Shown piece by piece: positions 56,265 through 64,000 of a stretch of DNA of 64,000 nucleotides; position 1 is the first letter of the stretch; each line of letters starts with the position of its first letter. The notes beneath the pieces are model-generated. The model was not told where the DNA came from and made no database searches. It worked only from the letters and a program-made list of their open reading frames with translations. This stretch comes from Pseudomonas sp. GM79. Its GTDB lineage: Bacteria; Pseudomonadota; Gammaproteobacteria; Pseudomonadales; Pseudomonadaceae. The position numbers and the translations under genes were made by a program. The stretch spans positions 42,541 through 106,540 of the forward strand of contig NZ_AKJE01000023.1 of assembly GCF_000282495.1 (NCBI RefSeq), read 5' to 3'.

Positions 56265-56447
56265 ATGAGTGCAGCTAAGACCGGAAAATCCAGTCCTTTG
56301 GCTGAATTTTTCTGCAAGGCTTCCCCCGAGACCAAGCGGGACGTATTTATAGTGGCGATGTCTAAAGCGATCGCCTCCCAGCGTGACGTGCTGGATAAGG
56401 CGGAAGCTATCAAGATGGCGCGAAAAACCGAGAAGGCTTCTGCCTAA
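56265..56447 (+). CDS. Small protein of unknown function (60 aa)
   Basis: Starts MSAAKTGKSSPLAEFFCKAS, rich in Lys and Ala, predicted helical, no signal peptide. A purine-rich GAGGCAGAG lies before the ATG and a strong terminator follows 20 bp after the stop, which supports a real gene. I do not recognise the family. It lies downstream of the possible broken gene at 55955-56214 and upstream of a phage remnant. Confidence 0.6.
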   Translation: MSAAKTGKSSPLAEFFCKASPETKRDVFIVAMSKAIASQRDVLDKAEAIKMARKTEKASA

Positions 56448-56466
56448 GGCGAATGTGTCATTGACC

Positions 56467-56495
56467 AAAAAGCCCAGCGATCCGCTGGGCTTTTT
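56467..56495 (+). terminator. Intrinsic terminator after the 60 aa gene
   Basis: AAAAAGCCCAGC and GCTGGGCTTTTT pair around a five-base loop, with T-run. Confidence 0.92.
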
Positions 56496-56503
56496 CGTTT
56501 CTG

Positions 56504-56689
56504 GGGATTCGTACAGACGAGAAGGGCCCGCAACACGACGCCCCGGCTGTCGGCTGGATCAAATCCCTCACGGCCTCCCAAGGCCTCATCGCCGAGCAAG
56601 TCGCCAAGGGCAGCTACAAAAACTCCGCCTCGTTCTACCTCCCAGATGCCGCCAACAACCCCATGCTCGGTGTCTACGACCTGCGCCAC
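56504..56689 (+). pseudogene. Phage gene remnant (Mu-like phage protease/scaffold type)
   Basis: A frame without start codon reads APAVGWIKSLTASQGLIAEQ, then KGSYKNSASFYLPDAANNPM and LGVYDLRH. This is the middle of the protease/capsid-scaffold protein of Mu-like and related Pseudomonas phages, in which LRH is normally followed by VGFLGAQPP. Here the match stops after LRH (56689) and unrelated sequence follows. Both ends are missing, so it is a fragment. Family assignment is from memory of the motif pattern. Confidence 0.6.
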
Positions 56690-56734
56690 GCAGACCGCGA
56701 TGGCGAGCAAGCCGTCATCGAGTTCAGCGGCGTG

Positions 56735-56791
56735 TCCGTCGATATCAATGTTGACTGTGCCGCCGTCTTCGCGAGCAAGCCCGCTCCCACA
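56735..56791. repeat. Half of a REP pair
   Basis: Spacer-like CAATGTTGACTGTGCCGCC followed by TTCGCGAGCAAGCCCGCTCC. This is the right half of a REP pair as at 63.9 kb; the left half is absent and the phage remnant lies where it should be. Confidence 0.8.
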
Positions 56792-56960
56792 GGTTCCGCT
56801 GCTACACCAGATCGGATGCCTGCCATCTAATTGCCTCACCCCTCCTCATTTGTAGAGGTCCATCCGACGCCTGCGCCCTATAGGGTATGCCCTGCATATC
56901 AGAGGCTTGCGGCCGTCTGTTCGGGCCACTTCCAAAACTATAAAAATAGAGGTGAGGCAG

Positions 56961-58829
56961 TTGAAATTTTCCAGGCTGTTTATCGCCGTTGCATCGACAA
57001 CGGCATTTTCCTGCATGGCGCTGGTGGGGTGTCAGACACAGGGTTCGACGCCGGCTGACATGGTGATGCGCAACGGCTATGTCTACACCGTCGATGGCAA
57101 GAACTCGGTGCAACAGGCGATCGCCGTCACGGGCGGGAAGATCGTCTATGTCGGCAGCGATGAAGGCGTTGCCTCGTACATCGGCACGCAGACCCAGCTG
57201 ATCGATCTGGCGGGACGCATGTTGATGCCCGGCTTCGTCGATGCGCACATGCATCCGGGGGACGGCGGTCGCGCCATGACGTTGTGCGATCTGAAATACC
57301 AGACGATGACTCGCAAGGTTTTCCAGGAAACCATTCAGGCGTGTCTGGATGCCGACAAGGGCAAGGGCCCCGATGTCTGGCTTGAAGTGGGCAGTTGGGA
57401 CCGCATGGGCATGACCGGGCTCGATGGCGATCCCGACAAATCGACGCTGGATGCACTCAAGACCAATCGCCCGATTCAGGTCCGTTCCACCGACTTCCAT
57501 ACCGTGCTGACCAACTCCCGTGGCCTGGCGGTGGCTGGCATCAACAAGCACACGGCCAATCCGGGTGATGGCAAGTACGTGCGCGACAGCGCCGGCAACC
57601 CGACCGGTATCTGCGAAGACGGTGCCGCCGATGCCATGGCCGCCGTGGTGCCGCCAGCCAGCGACGCCGAAAAACTCAACCAGACCCGCGCGGCGCTCGA
57701 TGCCATGCGCCAGCAAGGCATCACCAGTTTCTTCGATGCCTTGTCGGGGCCTGAAAATGGCAAAGCGTTTACCACCCTGCAACAGTCGGGCGAGCTGACC
57801 GCTCGGGCCTTGTTGGCGATCAAACTCGACCCTGCCGCGGCCGCTGCAGACCCGGCGGAAACCATTGCCGAGGCCAAGGCATTAGCCAACACCTACGACC
57901 AGGGCGAAGCCAAAGTCGCGCCGGGCGTAAGCATGCGTCACGTCAAATTGTTCATGGACGGCATCATCAACGCTCCAGCGGATACCGGGGCAATGTTGAC
58001 CCCGTACCTGCGCAATGCCGGCACCGATGCCGCGCCCAAGTGGACGCCTGGCAAGAATATCGGTGAGTTGTATTTCCCGCCGCAAGTGCTCAATCCGCTG
58101 CTGTTGCAAGCGGTGCAGGCCGGCCTCGACCCGCACCTTCACGCCACCGGGGACCGAGCGGTGCGTGACTCGTTGAACGGTATCGAATACGTGCGCCAGC
58201 ACCTGCCGGGCAACGGTTTTCGTCCGGCCATTACTCACGCCGAGTCGGTGGACCCCGCTGACTATGCCCGCTTCAAGGCGCTGGATGTGACCGCCAACAT
58301 GTCGTTCCAGTGGGCCCAGCAGGCGCCGTCCACGGTTGACGGCACCAATGAACATCTCGGTCCGGCGCGTTTTGCCCGCATGGAGCCATCGGGCAGCATC
58401 CGCCGCGCGGGTGGCCGGGTTGCTTATGGCAGCGACTGGCCCGTCGACCCGCTCGATGAGTTCTTGGCGCTGAAGATCGGTGTCACCCGTTCAGGCGATC
58501 CGCTGAACCCGCACAGCTATGGCCCCAAGTATGCCGGCAGGTTGAATGCCGACCCGGCACTGACACGAACCGACGTGCTGCGCACCATCACCATGAACGC
58601 CGCCGAGCAACTGAAACTGGAGGCTGTCGTCGGTTCGGTCGAGGTTGGAAAGTTCGCCGACTTGATCGTGCTGGACAAGAACTTCATGCAGGTACCGGAG
58701 GATGAGCTGGGCCGAAACGAAGTACTGCTAACGGTGGTCGGCGGCAAGGTCGTGTGGGCAAAGACGCCGTTCGTTGGACTTGATCCGAAGGCATTGTCAC
58801 AAGCTTCCCCATCCAGAATCGCCCAATAA
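56961..58829 (+). CDS. Lipid-anchored amidohydrolase (YtcJ/Amidohydro_3 family)
   Basis: 622 aa metal-dependent hydrolase. I chose the TTG at 56961, which has GAGGTGAGG just upstream and opens a lipoprotein signal ending in LVGC (C24), so the enzyme should be membrane-anchored outside the cytoplasm. Metal-site marks: HMH (H96, H98) in PGFVDAHMHPG, HLHATGDRAVRDSLNGIEY, ITHAESVDP, and the aspartate in AYGSDWPVDP. Substrate unknown; the family cleaves cyclic amides, N-acyl groups and similar bonds. An 18 bp gap leads to the next amidohydrolase. Confidence 0.88.
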   Translation: MKFSRLFIAVASTTAFSCMALVGCQTQGSTPADMVMRNGYVYTVDGKNSVQQAIAVTGGKIVYVGSDEGVASYIGTQTQLIDLAGRMLMPGFVDAHMHPGDGGRAMTLCDLKYQTMTRKVFQETIQACLDADKGKGPDVWLEVGSWDRMGMTGLDGDPDKSTLDALKTNRPIQVRSTDFHTVLTNSRGLAVAGINKHTANPGDGKYVRDSAGNPTGICEDGAADAMAAVVPPASDAEKLNQTRAALDAMRQQGITSFFDALSGPENGKAFTTLQQSGELTARALLAIKLDPAAAAADPAETIAEAKALANTYDQGEAKVAPGVSMRHVKLFMDGIINAPADTGAMLTPYLRNAGTDAAPKWTPGKNIGELYFPPQVLNPLLLQAVQAGLDPHLHATGDRAVRDSLNGIEYVRQHLPGNGFRPAITHAESVDPADYARFKALDVTANMSFQWAQQAPSTVDGTNEHLGPARFARMEPSGSIRRAGGRVAYGSDWPVDPLDEFLALKIGVTRSGDPLNPHSYGPKYAGRLNADPALTRTDVLRTITMNAAEQLKLEAVVGSVEVGKFADLIVLDKNFMQVPEDELGRNEVLLTVVGGKVVWAKTPFVGLDPKALSQASPSRIAQ

Positions 58830-58847
58830 AAACAAGAGAGTGTTCCG

Positions 58848-60590
58848 ATGCAACTATTCATTCCCAACCTGTTGGCCGCAGCCCTGGCCCTTTCCTCGGC
58901 GCAGGCCATGGCCGCCGCTGATCTTGTGCTGTTCAACGGCAAGGTCTTTACCGCCGAACCCGGTCAAGCACTGGTTCAGGCCGTGGCGGTGCAAGACGGC
59001 AAGATTCTTAAAGTGGGCAGCAATGCCGAGATCAACGCCCTGGCCGATGCCCAGACGCAACGAATCGATCTGGCGGGCAAAGTGCTGATGCCTGGAATGA
59101 TTGATACCCATAGTCACCCGGTCGTTGCGGCCTTCAACAGCCAGGGGGCCAACCTGCTGGATGAAGTAAAGCCGTTGCCGGAACTTGAGCAATGGGTGAT
59201 CGAGCAGGATGAAGCGGGGCGGGCACGGGCCGGTGACGTGATCAGCATTAGCGGGGTGAGTTCGGCCTATTGGGAGAAAAGCCGCGAGCTCGGTCAGCGC
59301 TTCAATCAGGGACGCTGGGCGGACCAACCGGTGGTCCTCAGCGGGATTGACGGGCATACCGGCTGGGCCAACAACGCAATGCTCAAGCGCCTGAAGATCG
59401 ACGCGGCACTGGTAAAAGGTCTGTCGGAACAGGATCGCAGTTTCGTAGGGCACGAAGCAGACTTCACCCCCAATGGGTATTTTGCCGAGTCGCGCTGGGA
59501 CAAGATACGCAGTCAAATCCCCGCGCCCGGCAACGAGGTCATGCTCAAGGCTGCCCGCGAGGCGGTGAAGGTCAATAACCAATATGGCGTTACCGCCTGG
59601 ATGGACGCGGCAGCGAATGCCGGAAGTGGCGATTCGCTGCTCGATTTCCAGGCCACCGAGCAGAGTTACGGTGTTCTACCGCTTTACCGCGAATTGGCAG
59701 AGAAGGGCGAGCTCAATGCCCACGTCGCGGCGCTGCTGCTGGCTAACCCCAAAAGTCGGCCGGCTGATCTGGAAGTGCTGGCCAAGGTGATGAAGAAATT
59801 CGAGGGCGTGCCCAACCTGAGCTTCCCTGGCATCAAGGTCTTCGCTGACGGCGTCCTGGAGTTTCCAGGGCAGACGGCCGCAGTGATCGTTCCGTTCACC
59901 AACAGTCAAAAAAACGGTCAGTTGCTGATCGACCCGGCACACTTTGGTGAATTGGTCGTTGCGGCGGAGAAGCGTGACTGGATTGTGCACACGCATGCGG
60001 TCGGCGACCGTGCCGTACGTGAGTCACTCAATGGTGTTGAATACGCGCGCAAACTCAACCCGACACCGATGGCCCACAGCATCACGCACCTGCAACTGGT
60101 TAATCCGAAGGAGTTTCCGCGCTTCAAGCAACTCGGCGTGATCGCTTCCATGCAGCTGCTGTGGGCTACCGGCGAGTCTTACACGGTGGAGTTGGTCAAA
60201 CCGTATATCAGCGCGTTCGCTTACGGTTATCAGTATCCCGCCGGGTCCCTGCATAACGCCGGTGCGGTCATCGCCGGTGGCAGTGACTGGCCGGTGTCCA
60301 GCCCCAACCCGTGGAATGCCATCGCTCAGGCCAGCACTCGCAAAGGGCCGCTGGGTGTATTGAATGCCAAAGAAAGCATTGATCGCCAGACCATGTTCTA
60401 CGCCTACACCCTCAATGCCGCCAAAGCCCTGCGGCTGGAGCAACAGATTGGTTCGCTGGCGCCCGGCAAACAGGCCGACTTGATCATCCTCGACCGCGAT
60501 GTGTTCAAGGTCAGCGACGACGAGCTGTTCAACACCAAGGTCCTGAAGACTTTCTTCGCTGGCAAGCAGGTTTACGCGCCCGCGTCCTGA
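58848..60590 (+). CDS. Exported amidohydrolase (YtcJ/Amidohydro_3 family)
   Basis: 580 aa with a signal peptide (cleavage near AMAAAD). Metal-site marks: HSH (H88, H90) in PGMIDTHSHPV, IKVFADGVLE, VHTHAVGDRAVRESLNGVEY, SITHLQLVNP and AGGSDWPVSSPNPW. It shares the architecture of the preceding gene but is clearly diverged, so the pair is not a recent duplication. Both should act in the periplasm. Substrate unknown. Confidence 0.88.
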   Translation: MQLFIPNLLAAALALSSAQAMAAADLVLFNGKVFTAEPGQALVQAVAVQDGKILKVGSNAEINALADAQTQRIDLAGKVLMPGMIDTHSHPVVAAFNSQGANLLDEVKPLPELEQWVIEQDEAGRARAGDVISISGVSSAYWEKSRELGQRFNQGRWADQPVVLSGIDGHTGWANNAMLKRLKIDAALVKGLSEQDRSFVGHEADFTPNGYFAESRWDKIRSQIPAPGNEVMLKAAREAVKVNNQYGVTAWMDAAANAGSGDSLLDFQATEQSYGVLPLYRELAEKGELNAHVAALLLANPKSRPADLEVLAKVMKKFEGVPNLSFPGIKVFADGVLEFPGQTAAVIVPFTNSQKNGQLLIDPAHFGELVVAAEKRDWIVHTHAVGDRAVRESLNGVEYARKLNPTPMAHSITHLQLVNPKEFPRFKQLGVIASMQLLWATGESYTVELVKPYISAFAYGYQYPAGSLHNAGAVIAGGSDWPVSSPNPWNAIAQASTRKGPLGVLNAKESIDRQTMFYAYTLNAAKALRLEQQIGSLAPGKQADLIILDRDVFKVSDDELFNTKVLKTFFAGKQVYAPAS

Positions 60591-60623
60591 CGACTACCCG
60601 CCGGTAGCACCGAAAAAAATGCT

Positions 60624-60650
60624 CCTGCTCCTCGCATGGCGAGGGGCAGG
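60624..60650. terminator. Stem-loop after the amidohydrolase pair, U-tract on the antisense strand
   Basis: CCTGCTCCTCGC and GCGAGGGGCAGG pair around ATG. A run of seven A precedes it on the plus strand, so the U-tract belongs to the minus strand; on the plus strand it is a hairpin without U-tract, perhaps lowering read-through into the porin gene. Confidence 0.55.
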
Positions 60651-60701
60651 GCAACGCCGTGCCCGACATCACCCGCTGATCCATAAAAATAAGAGACTTG
60701 T

Positions 60702-61442
60702 ATGAACGTACGCTCAGCATTGACCGTTGCCAGCCTTGTATTGGCTCCCCTGACCAGCCAGGCACTGACGCTTAACGATGACTTCAGCCTGGACATGACC
60801 CTGGGCGTTTTCAGTGACTATCGCTCCCGTGGCATTTCGCAGACCCTGAGGGATCCGGCGGTTCAGGCTGGCGCCACGCTGATGCACAGCAGCGGCTTGT
60901 ACATCGGCGCCTGGACCTCGAATGTCGATTTCGGCGGCCCATACAAAACCCGGCAGGAACTCGAGTACTACGCGGGCTACTACTGGCAGGCGACCGAGGC
61001 AGTCAGTCTGGATCTGGGGTACATCAAGTACGACTATCCAAAGGAAGGCCAATTCAACATGAGTGAGGTCTACGCCATCCTTGACGTTTATGGCGTGAAG
61101 CTCGGCGCCAACTACTCAAACGATACGCCGAACTTCTTTGGCGAGGATCAGGACACCCTCTACACCTACCTCAGCTACAAAATCGAATTGCCGGCCGAGA
61201 TCGGCCTGGACCTGCGCGTGGGTCGCAACGATGTCAAAGACCCGGCTTTCTGGTCCGCCAACGGCGAAAGCCGTGATGCCTACACCGAGTGGGAAGCCAA
61301 ACTGACCCGTGATTTCGTGGGTGTGACCTGGGGCCTCAGCTACATCGATACCGACCTGTCGAAAAGCGAATGCGCGAGCTGGTACGGCTATGGCGACCTG
61401 TGCACTGCCACCGTGGTCGCCAGTGCCAGCAAGGCCTTCTAA
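60702..61442 (+). CDS. TorF-family putative outer-membrane porin
   Basis: 246 aa with a signal peptide (cleavage near SQALTLN). The alternating aromatic, Gly-rich strands (LGVFSDYRSRGISQTLRDPA, YIGAWTSNVDFGG, ELEYYAGYYWQATE) match a small beta-barrel family often called TorF. It ends in a C-terminal phenylalanine (ASKAF), the usual mark for outer-membrane assembly. It probably admits the substrate or product of the neighbouring amidohydrolases. Confidence 0.85.
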   Translation: MNVRSALTVASLVLAPLTSQALTLNDDFSLDMTLGVFSDYRSRGISQTLRDPAVQAGATLMHSSGLYIGAWTSNVDFGGPYKTRQELEYYAGYYWQATEAVSLDLGYIKYDYPKEGQFNMSEVYAILDVYGVKLGANYSNDTPNFFGEDQDTLYTYLSYKIELPAEIGLDLRVGRNDVKDPAFWSANGESRDAYTEWEAKLTRDFVGVTWGLSYIDTDLSKSECASWYGYGDLCTATVVASASKAF

Positions 61443-61485
61443 GCGTTCAAACCCCTGTCAGTCAGTTAACAGTCAAGCGATCAAT

Positions 61486-61597
61486 TGTGGCGAGGGAGCT
61501 TGCTCCCGCTCGACTGCGCAGCAGTCGCAAAATCGGCATTGTTGTCAGGATTTTGGGGCCGCTTCGCAGCCCGGCGCGAGCAAGCTCGCTCGCCACA
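61486..61597. repeat. REP-type palindrome, family TGTGGCGAGGGAGCTTGCTC
   Basis: Arms TGTGGCGAGGGAGCTTGCTC and GAGCAAGCTCGCTCGCCACA around a centre with GGGGCCGCTTCGCAGCCC, similar to the element at 17.3 kb. It lies between the porin and permease genes. Confidence 0.85.
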
Positions 61598-61638
61598 GAA
61601 CATCCGTACCCGTCTGTCCCTCAGAAGAGAACACCGTA

Positions 61639-63051
61639 ATGACCAAGCTCAGTGATAGTCAGCAGCGAAGTCCCCTGATCGAGACACGTTCGATCGATTA
61701 CATTCCCGAGGCCGAGCGTCATGGCAGCCTCTACAGCCAGTTCACCCTGTGGCTCGGCGCCAACCTGCAGATCACCGCGATCGTCACCGGCGCTCTGGCC
61801 GTGGTGCTGGGTGGCGATGTGTTCTGGTCACTGATTGGTTTGCTGATCGGCCAGTTGCTCGGCGGTGCGGTGGTTGCCTTGCATGCGGCACAAGGACCGA
61901 AGCTTGGGTTGCCGCAGATGATCTCCAGTCGTGTGCAGTTCGGCGTCTATGGGGCGGCGATCCCGATTGTGCTGGTGTGCCTGATGTACCTCGGTTTCAG
62001 CGCCACCGGCGCGGTGCTGTCGGGGCAGGCTATTGCCCAGTTGATCGATGTCAGCGACAGCGCCGGCATCCTGATTTTCGCCTCCTGCATCGCGTTTCTG
62101 ACGATCTTCGGTTATCGGGTCATCCACTTGGTCGGACGGGTGGCCAGCGTGCTGGGCATCATTGCCTTCGTCTACCTGTTTACCCGGTTGATGACGCTCA
62201 ACGACATCGGCCTGTTGCTGGAAAATCGCCATTTCGGCTGGAGTACTTTCCTGCTGGCGGTGTCCCTTTCCGCCTCCTGGCAGATCGCGTTTGGCCCTTA
62301 TGTGGCCGACTACTCACGCTACCTGCCGAGCAAGACTTCGTCCTGGAAGACGTTCACCGCCGTAGGCCTGGGGACGGTGCTGGGCGCCCAGGCGTCCATG
62401 GTGCTGGGGGTGTTCGCTGCGGCGTTGGCGGGCACGGGTTTTCGCGGGCATGAAGTCGCCACCATCGTTGGTTTGGGCAGTACCGGCGTGATCGCTTCCT
62501 TGCTGTATTTGAGCGTGGTATTCGGCAAGGTCACGGTGTCGACCCTCAACGCTTATGGCAGCTTCATGTGCGTGGCGACCATCATCAGTGGCTTTCGTCG
62601 TGGCTTCGAGATATCCGCCGGTAAACGCATGCTGTTTGTGCTGGCGATTGTCGGCGCGTCCACCGCGCTTGCATTGCTGGGGCAGCACTCGTTTCTCACC
62701 ACGTTCAAATACTTCATCCTGTTTTTGTTGACCTTCTTCACGCCGTGGAGCGCGATCAACCTGGTGGATTATTACTTCATCAACAAAGAGCGCTATGACA
62801 TTCCCGCGTTGTCCGACCCGGCGGGGCGTTATGGCCGCTGGAATGTGTTGGGGATCAGCGTGTACGTCTTCGGCGTGCTGGTTCAGCTGCCTTTTGTCGA
62901 CACGCACTTCTATTCCGGACCGATGGTCGCGCAGCTCGGCGGCGTCGATATTTCCTGGATCGTCGGGCTGGTGGTGCCGGGCATTCTTTACTACTGGGTG
63001 GCCAGGACAACCGGGCTTGCCATGTCGGTCGAAGGCAACTCGAAGGCTTGA
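61639..63051 (+). CDS. NCS1-family permease (cytosine/purine/hydantoin type)
   Basis: 470 aa inner-membrane transporter with about 12 helices. Family marks: the N-terminal FTLWLGANLQITAIVTGAL, GPKLGLPQMISSRVQFGVYGAAIPIVL, and FFTPWSAINLVDYYFINKERYD. NCS1 proteins import nucleobases, hydantoins, allantoin or thiamine precursors with Na+ or H+. The ATG at 61639 is preceded by AGAAGAGA. Direction and neighbours suggest it carries a product of the two exported amidohydrolases. Confidence 0.9.
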   Translation: MTKLSDSQQRSPLIETRSIDYIPEAERHGSLYSQFTLWLGANLQITAIVTGALAVVLGGDVFWSLIGLLIGQLLGGAVVALHAAQGPKLGLPQMISSRVQFGVYGAAIPIVLVCLMYLGFSATGAVLSGQAIAQLIDVSDSAGILIFASCIAFLTIFGYRVIHLVGRVASVLGIIAFVYLFTRLMTLNDIGLLLENRHFGWSTFLLAVSLSASWQIAFGPYVADYSRYLPSKTSSWKTFTAVGLGTVLGAQASMVLGVFAAALAGTGFRGHEVATIVGLGSTGVIASLLYLSVVFGKVTVSTLNAYGSFMCVATIISGFRRGFEISAGKRMLFVLAIVGASTALALLGQHSFLTTFKYFILFLLTFFTPWSAINLVDYYFINKERYDIPALSDPAGRYGRWNVLGISVYVFGVLVQLPFVDTHFYSGPMVAQLGGVDISWIVGLVVPGILYYWVARTTGLAMSVEGNSKA

Positions 63052-63210
63052 AGGCCCCGTCGTTCAAGGGCCGTAGAGTTGGCGCGGCGATAACTCCCTT
63101 GTGTTCAGGCGTCTCCTATACTGATCCGCGTTGACAGGTTCAACGCAGATCCTGAATGCCGTTGGAGCAGCCAGCGGCTTCCCTACGACTCAACAGTAAG
63201 GAGAACGAAC

Positions 63211-63864
63211 ATGGCAATCCGTATTGGCGACGAAGCACCGGACTTTACCGTCGAAAGCACCGAAGGCCCGCTGCATTTCCACGAGTGGATCGGCGACAAG
63301 TGGGCGATCCTGTTTTCGCACCCCAAGGACTTCACCCCGGTGTGCACCACTGAGCTTGGCTACATGGCGGGGCTCAAGCCGGAGTTCGATAAACGCAACA
63401 CCAAGATCGTCGGGCTCAGCGTCGACCCTGTCAGTAATCACCAGACCTGGGCCAAAGACATCGAAGAGACCCAGGGGCATGCGGTCAACTATCCGATGAT
63501 CGGGGACGAGAATCTGGTGGTGGCGAAGCTCTACGACATGATTCATCCGAATGCCAGTGGCGGCGCACGGACTGCCGTGGACAACGCTACGGTGCGGTCA
63601 GTGTTCATCATCGGCCCGGACAAAAAGGTCAAGGCGATGCTGATCTACCCGATGAGTGCCGGGCGCAACTTCGATGAGGTGCTGCGTCTGCTCGATTCTC
63701 TGCAATTGAACGCCAAGCACACCGTCGCCACCCCGGTGAACTGGCGTCCGGGCGAGGACGTGATCATTCCCACTTCGGTCTCCGATGAGGACGCCAGGAA
63801 GAAATATCCGGATGGCTTCAAAACGCTGAAACCTTATCTGCGCACGGTGGCGCAACCGAAGTAA
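63211..63864 (+). CDS. 1-Cys peroxiredoxin (Prx6 type)
   Basis: 217 aa. Reduces hydroperoxides with the single peroxidatic C45 in SHPKDFTPVCTTELGYM. The long C-terminal arm, including NWRPGEDVIIP and FKTLKPYLR, is typical of the Prx6/LsfA group. No second redox cysteine is present. It is not LsfA itself by sequence memory, as LsfA differs in many positions. AAGGAG lies six bases before the ATG. Confidence 0.92.
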   Translation: MAIRIGDEAPDFTVESTEGPLHFHEWIGDKWAILFSHPKDFTPVCTTELGYMAGLKPEFDKRNTKIVGLSVDPVSNHQTWAKDIEETQGHAVNYPMIGDENLVVAKLYDMIHPNASGGARTAVDNATVRSVFIIGPDKKVKAMLIYPMSAGRNFDEVLRLLDSLQLNAKHTVATPVNWRPGEDVIIPTSVSDEDARKKYPDGFKTLKPYLRTVAQPK

Positions 63865-63910
63865 TCGATCTGTTGGGAGACCCCAATGCCAGTCAATTAA
63901 GCGAAATCCA

Positions 63911-64000
63911 TGTGGGAGCGGCGGTGCGGCGATCCGACTTGCTTGCGAAAGCGGTGTGTCAGGCGACGCCAATGTTGACTGTGCCGCCGCCTTCGCGAGC
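63911..64000. repeat. REP pair, variant left arm, cut by window edge
   Basis: The left arm begins TGTGGGAGCGG but then has about 19 extra bases before GCTTGCGAA; the right arm TTCGCGAGC runs off the window. The spacer matches the half REP at 56.7 kb. Confidence 0.8.

Overview
The window is a stretch of Pseudomonas chromosome, most like the P. fluorescens group. The gene order (complete nuo operon with a fused nuoCD, aceA, a secretin-domain protein, roxA, purB-hflD-mnmA-nudJ, divergent idh/icd, cspD, clpSA, infA, bpt, aat, trxB, ftsK, lolA, rarA, crcB, serS, cysG, tusDCBE) follows the core Pseudomonas order I know from P. aeruginosa. The gaps carry many short palindromic REP-type repeats typical of fluorescent pseudomonads. 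No rRNA, tRNA, CRISPR array or intact mobile element was recognised.

Region 1 (1-14 kb, minus strand) is NADH dehydrogenase I: nuoA at 13940 down to nuoN, which is cut by the window edge. Region 2 (14-27 kb) is the isocitrate branch point. It has aceA with a candidate RccR operator about 430 bp upstream, and the two isocitrate dehydrogenases idh and icd transcribed divergently. Between them lie roxA and the purB-hflD-mnmA-nudJ cluster (purine synthesis, tRNA thiolation, Nudix hydrolase). Region 3 (27-33 kb) holds nearly all of the leucine N-degron pathway: clpS and clpA on one side of infA, and the two leucyl transferases bpt and aat on the other. A palindromic MITE-like element lies at the 3' end of bpt. 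Region 4 (33.8-41.4 kb, plus strand) is ftsK-lolA-rarA-crcB-serS-cysG: chromosome translocation, lipoprotein sorting, replication repair, fluoride export, serine charging and siroheme synthesis. Region 5 (41.6-45 kb, minus) has a glutathionyl-hydroquinone reductase and the tusD-tusC-tusB-tusE sulfur relay run, which feeds MnmA, with a TrpD2/YbiB protein as its last gene.

Region 6 (45-64 kb) is accessory: small regulators, a lipoprotein, acetyltransferase, hemerythrin, NudK, a PEBP/AraC pair, Ogt, Ggt, a cysteine hydrolase and a LuxR regulator. It continues with a DUF6124 gene behind a structured leader, a scrambled patch with a phage-gene remnant, and a locus of two exported amidohydrolases, a TorF-type outer-membrane protein, an NCS1 permease and a 1-Cys peroxiredoxin. 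That last locus looks like an uptake and processing system for an unidentified cyclic amide or nucleobase-like compound.

The most useful second looks are: the DUF6124 leader (two identical hairpin loops, a complementary strand between them, and a Shine-Dalgarno-sequestering stem); the TA-flanked palindromic element forming the bpt stop codon; the 26-28 bp operator above aceA; the phage remnant joined to half a REP pair; and the amidohydrolase/porin/permease locus. All functions are inferred from sequence recognition alone; no database search was run.
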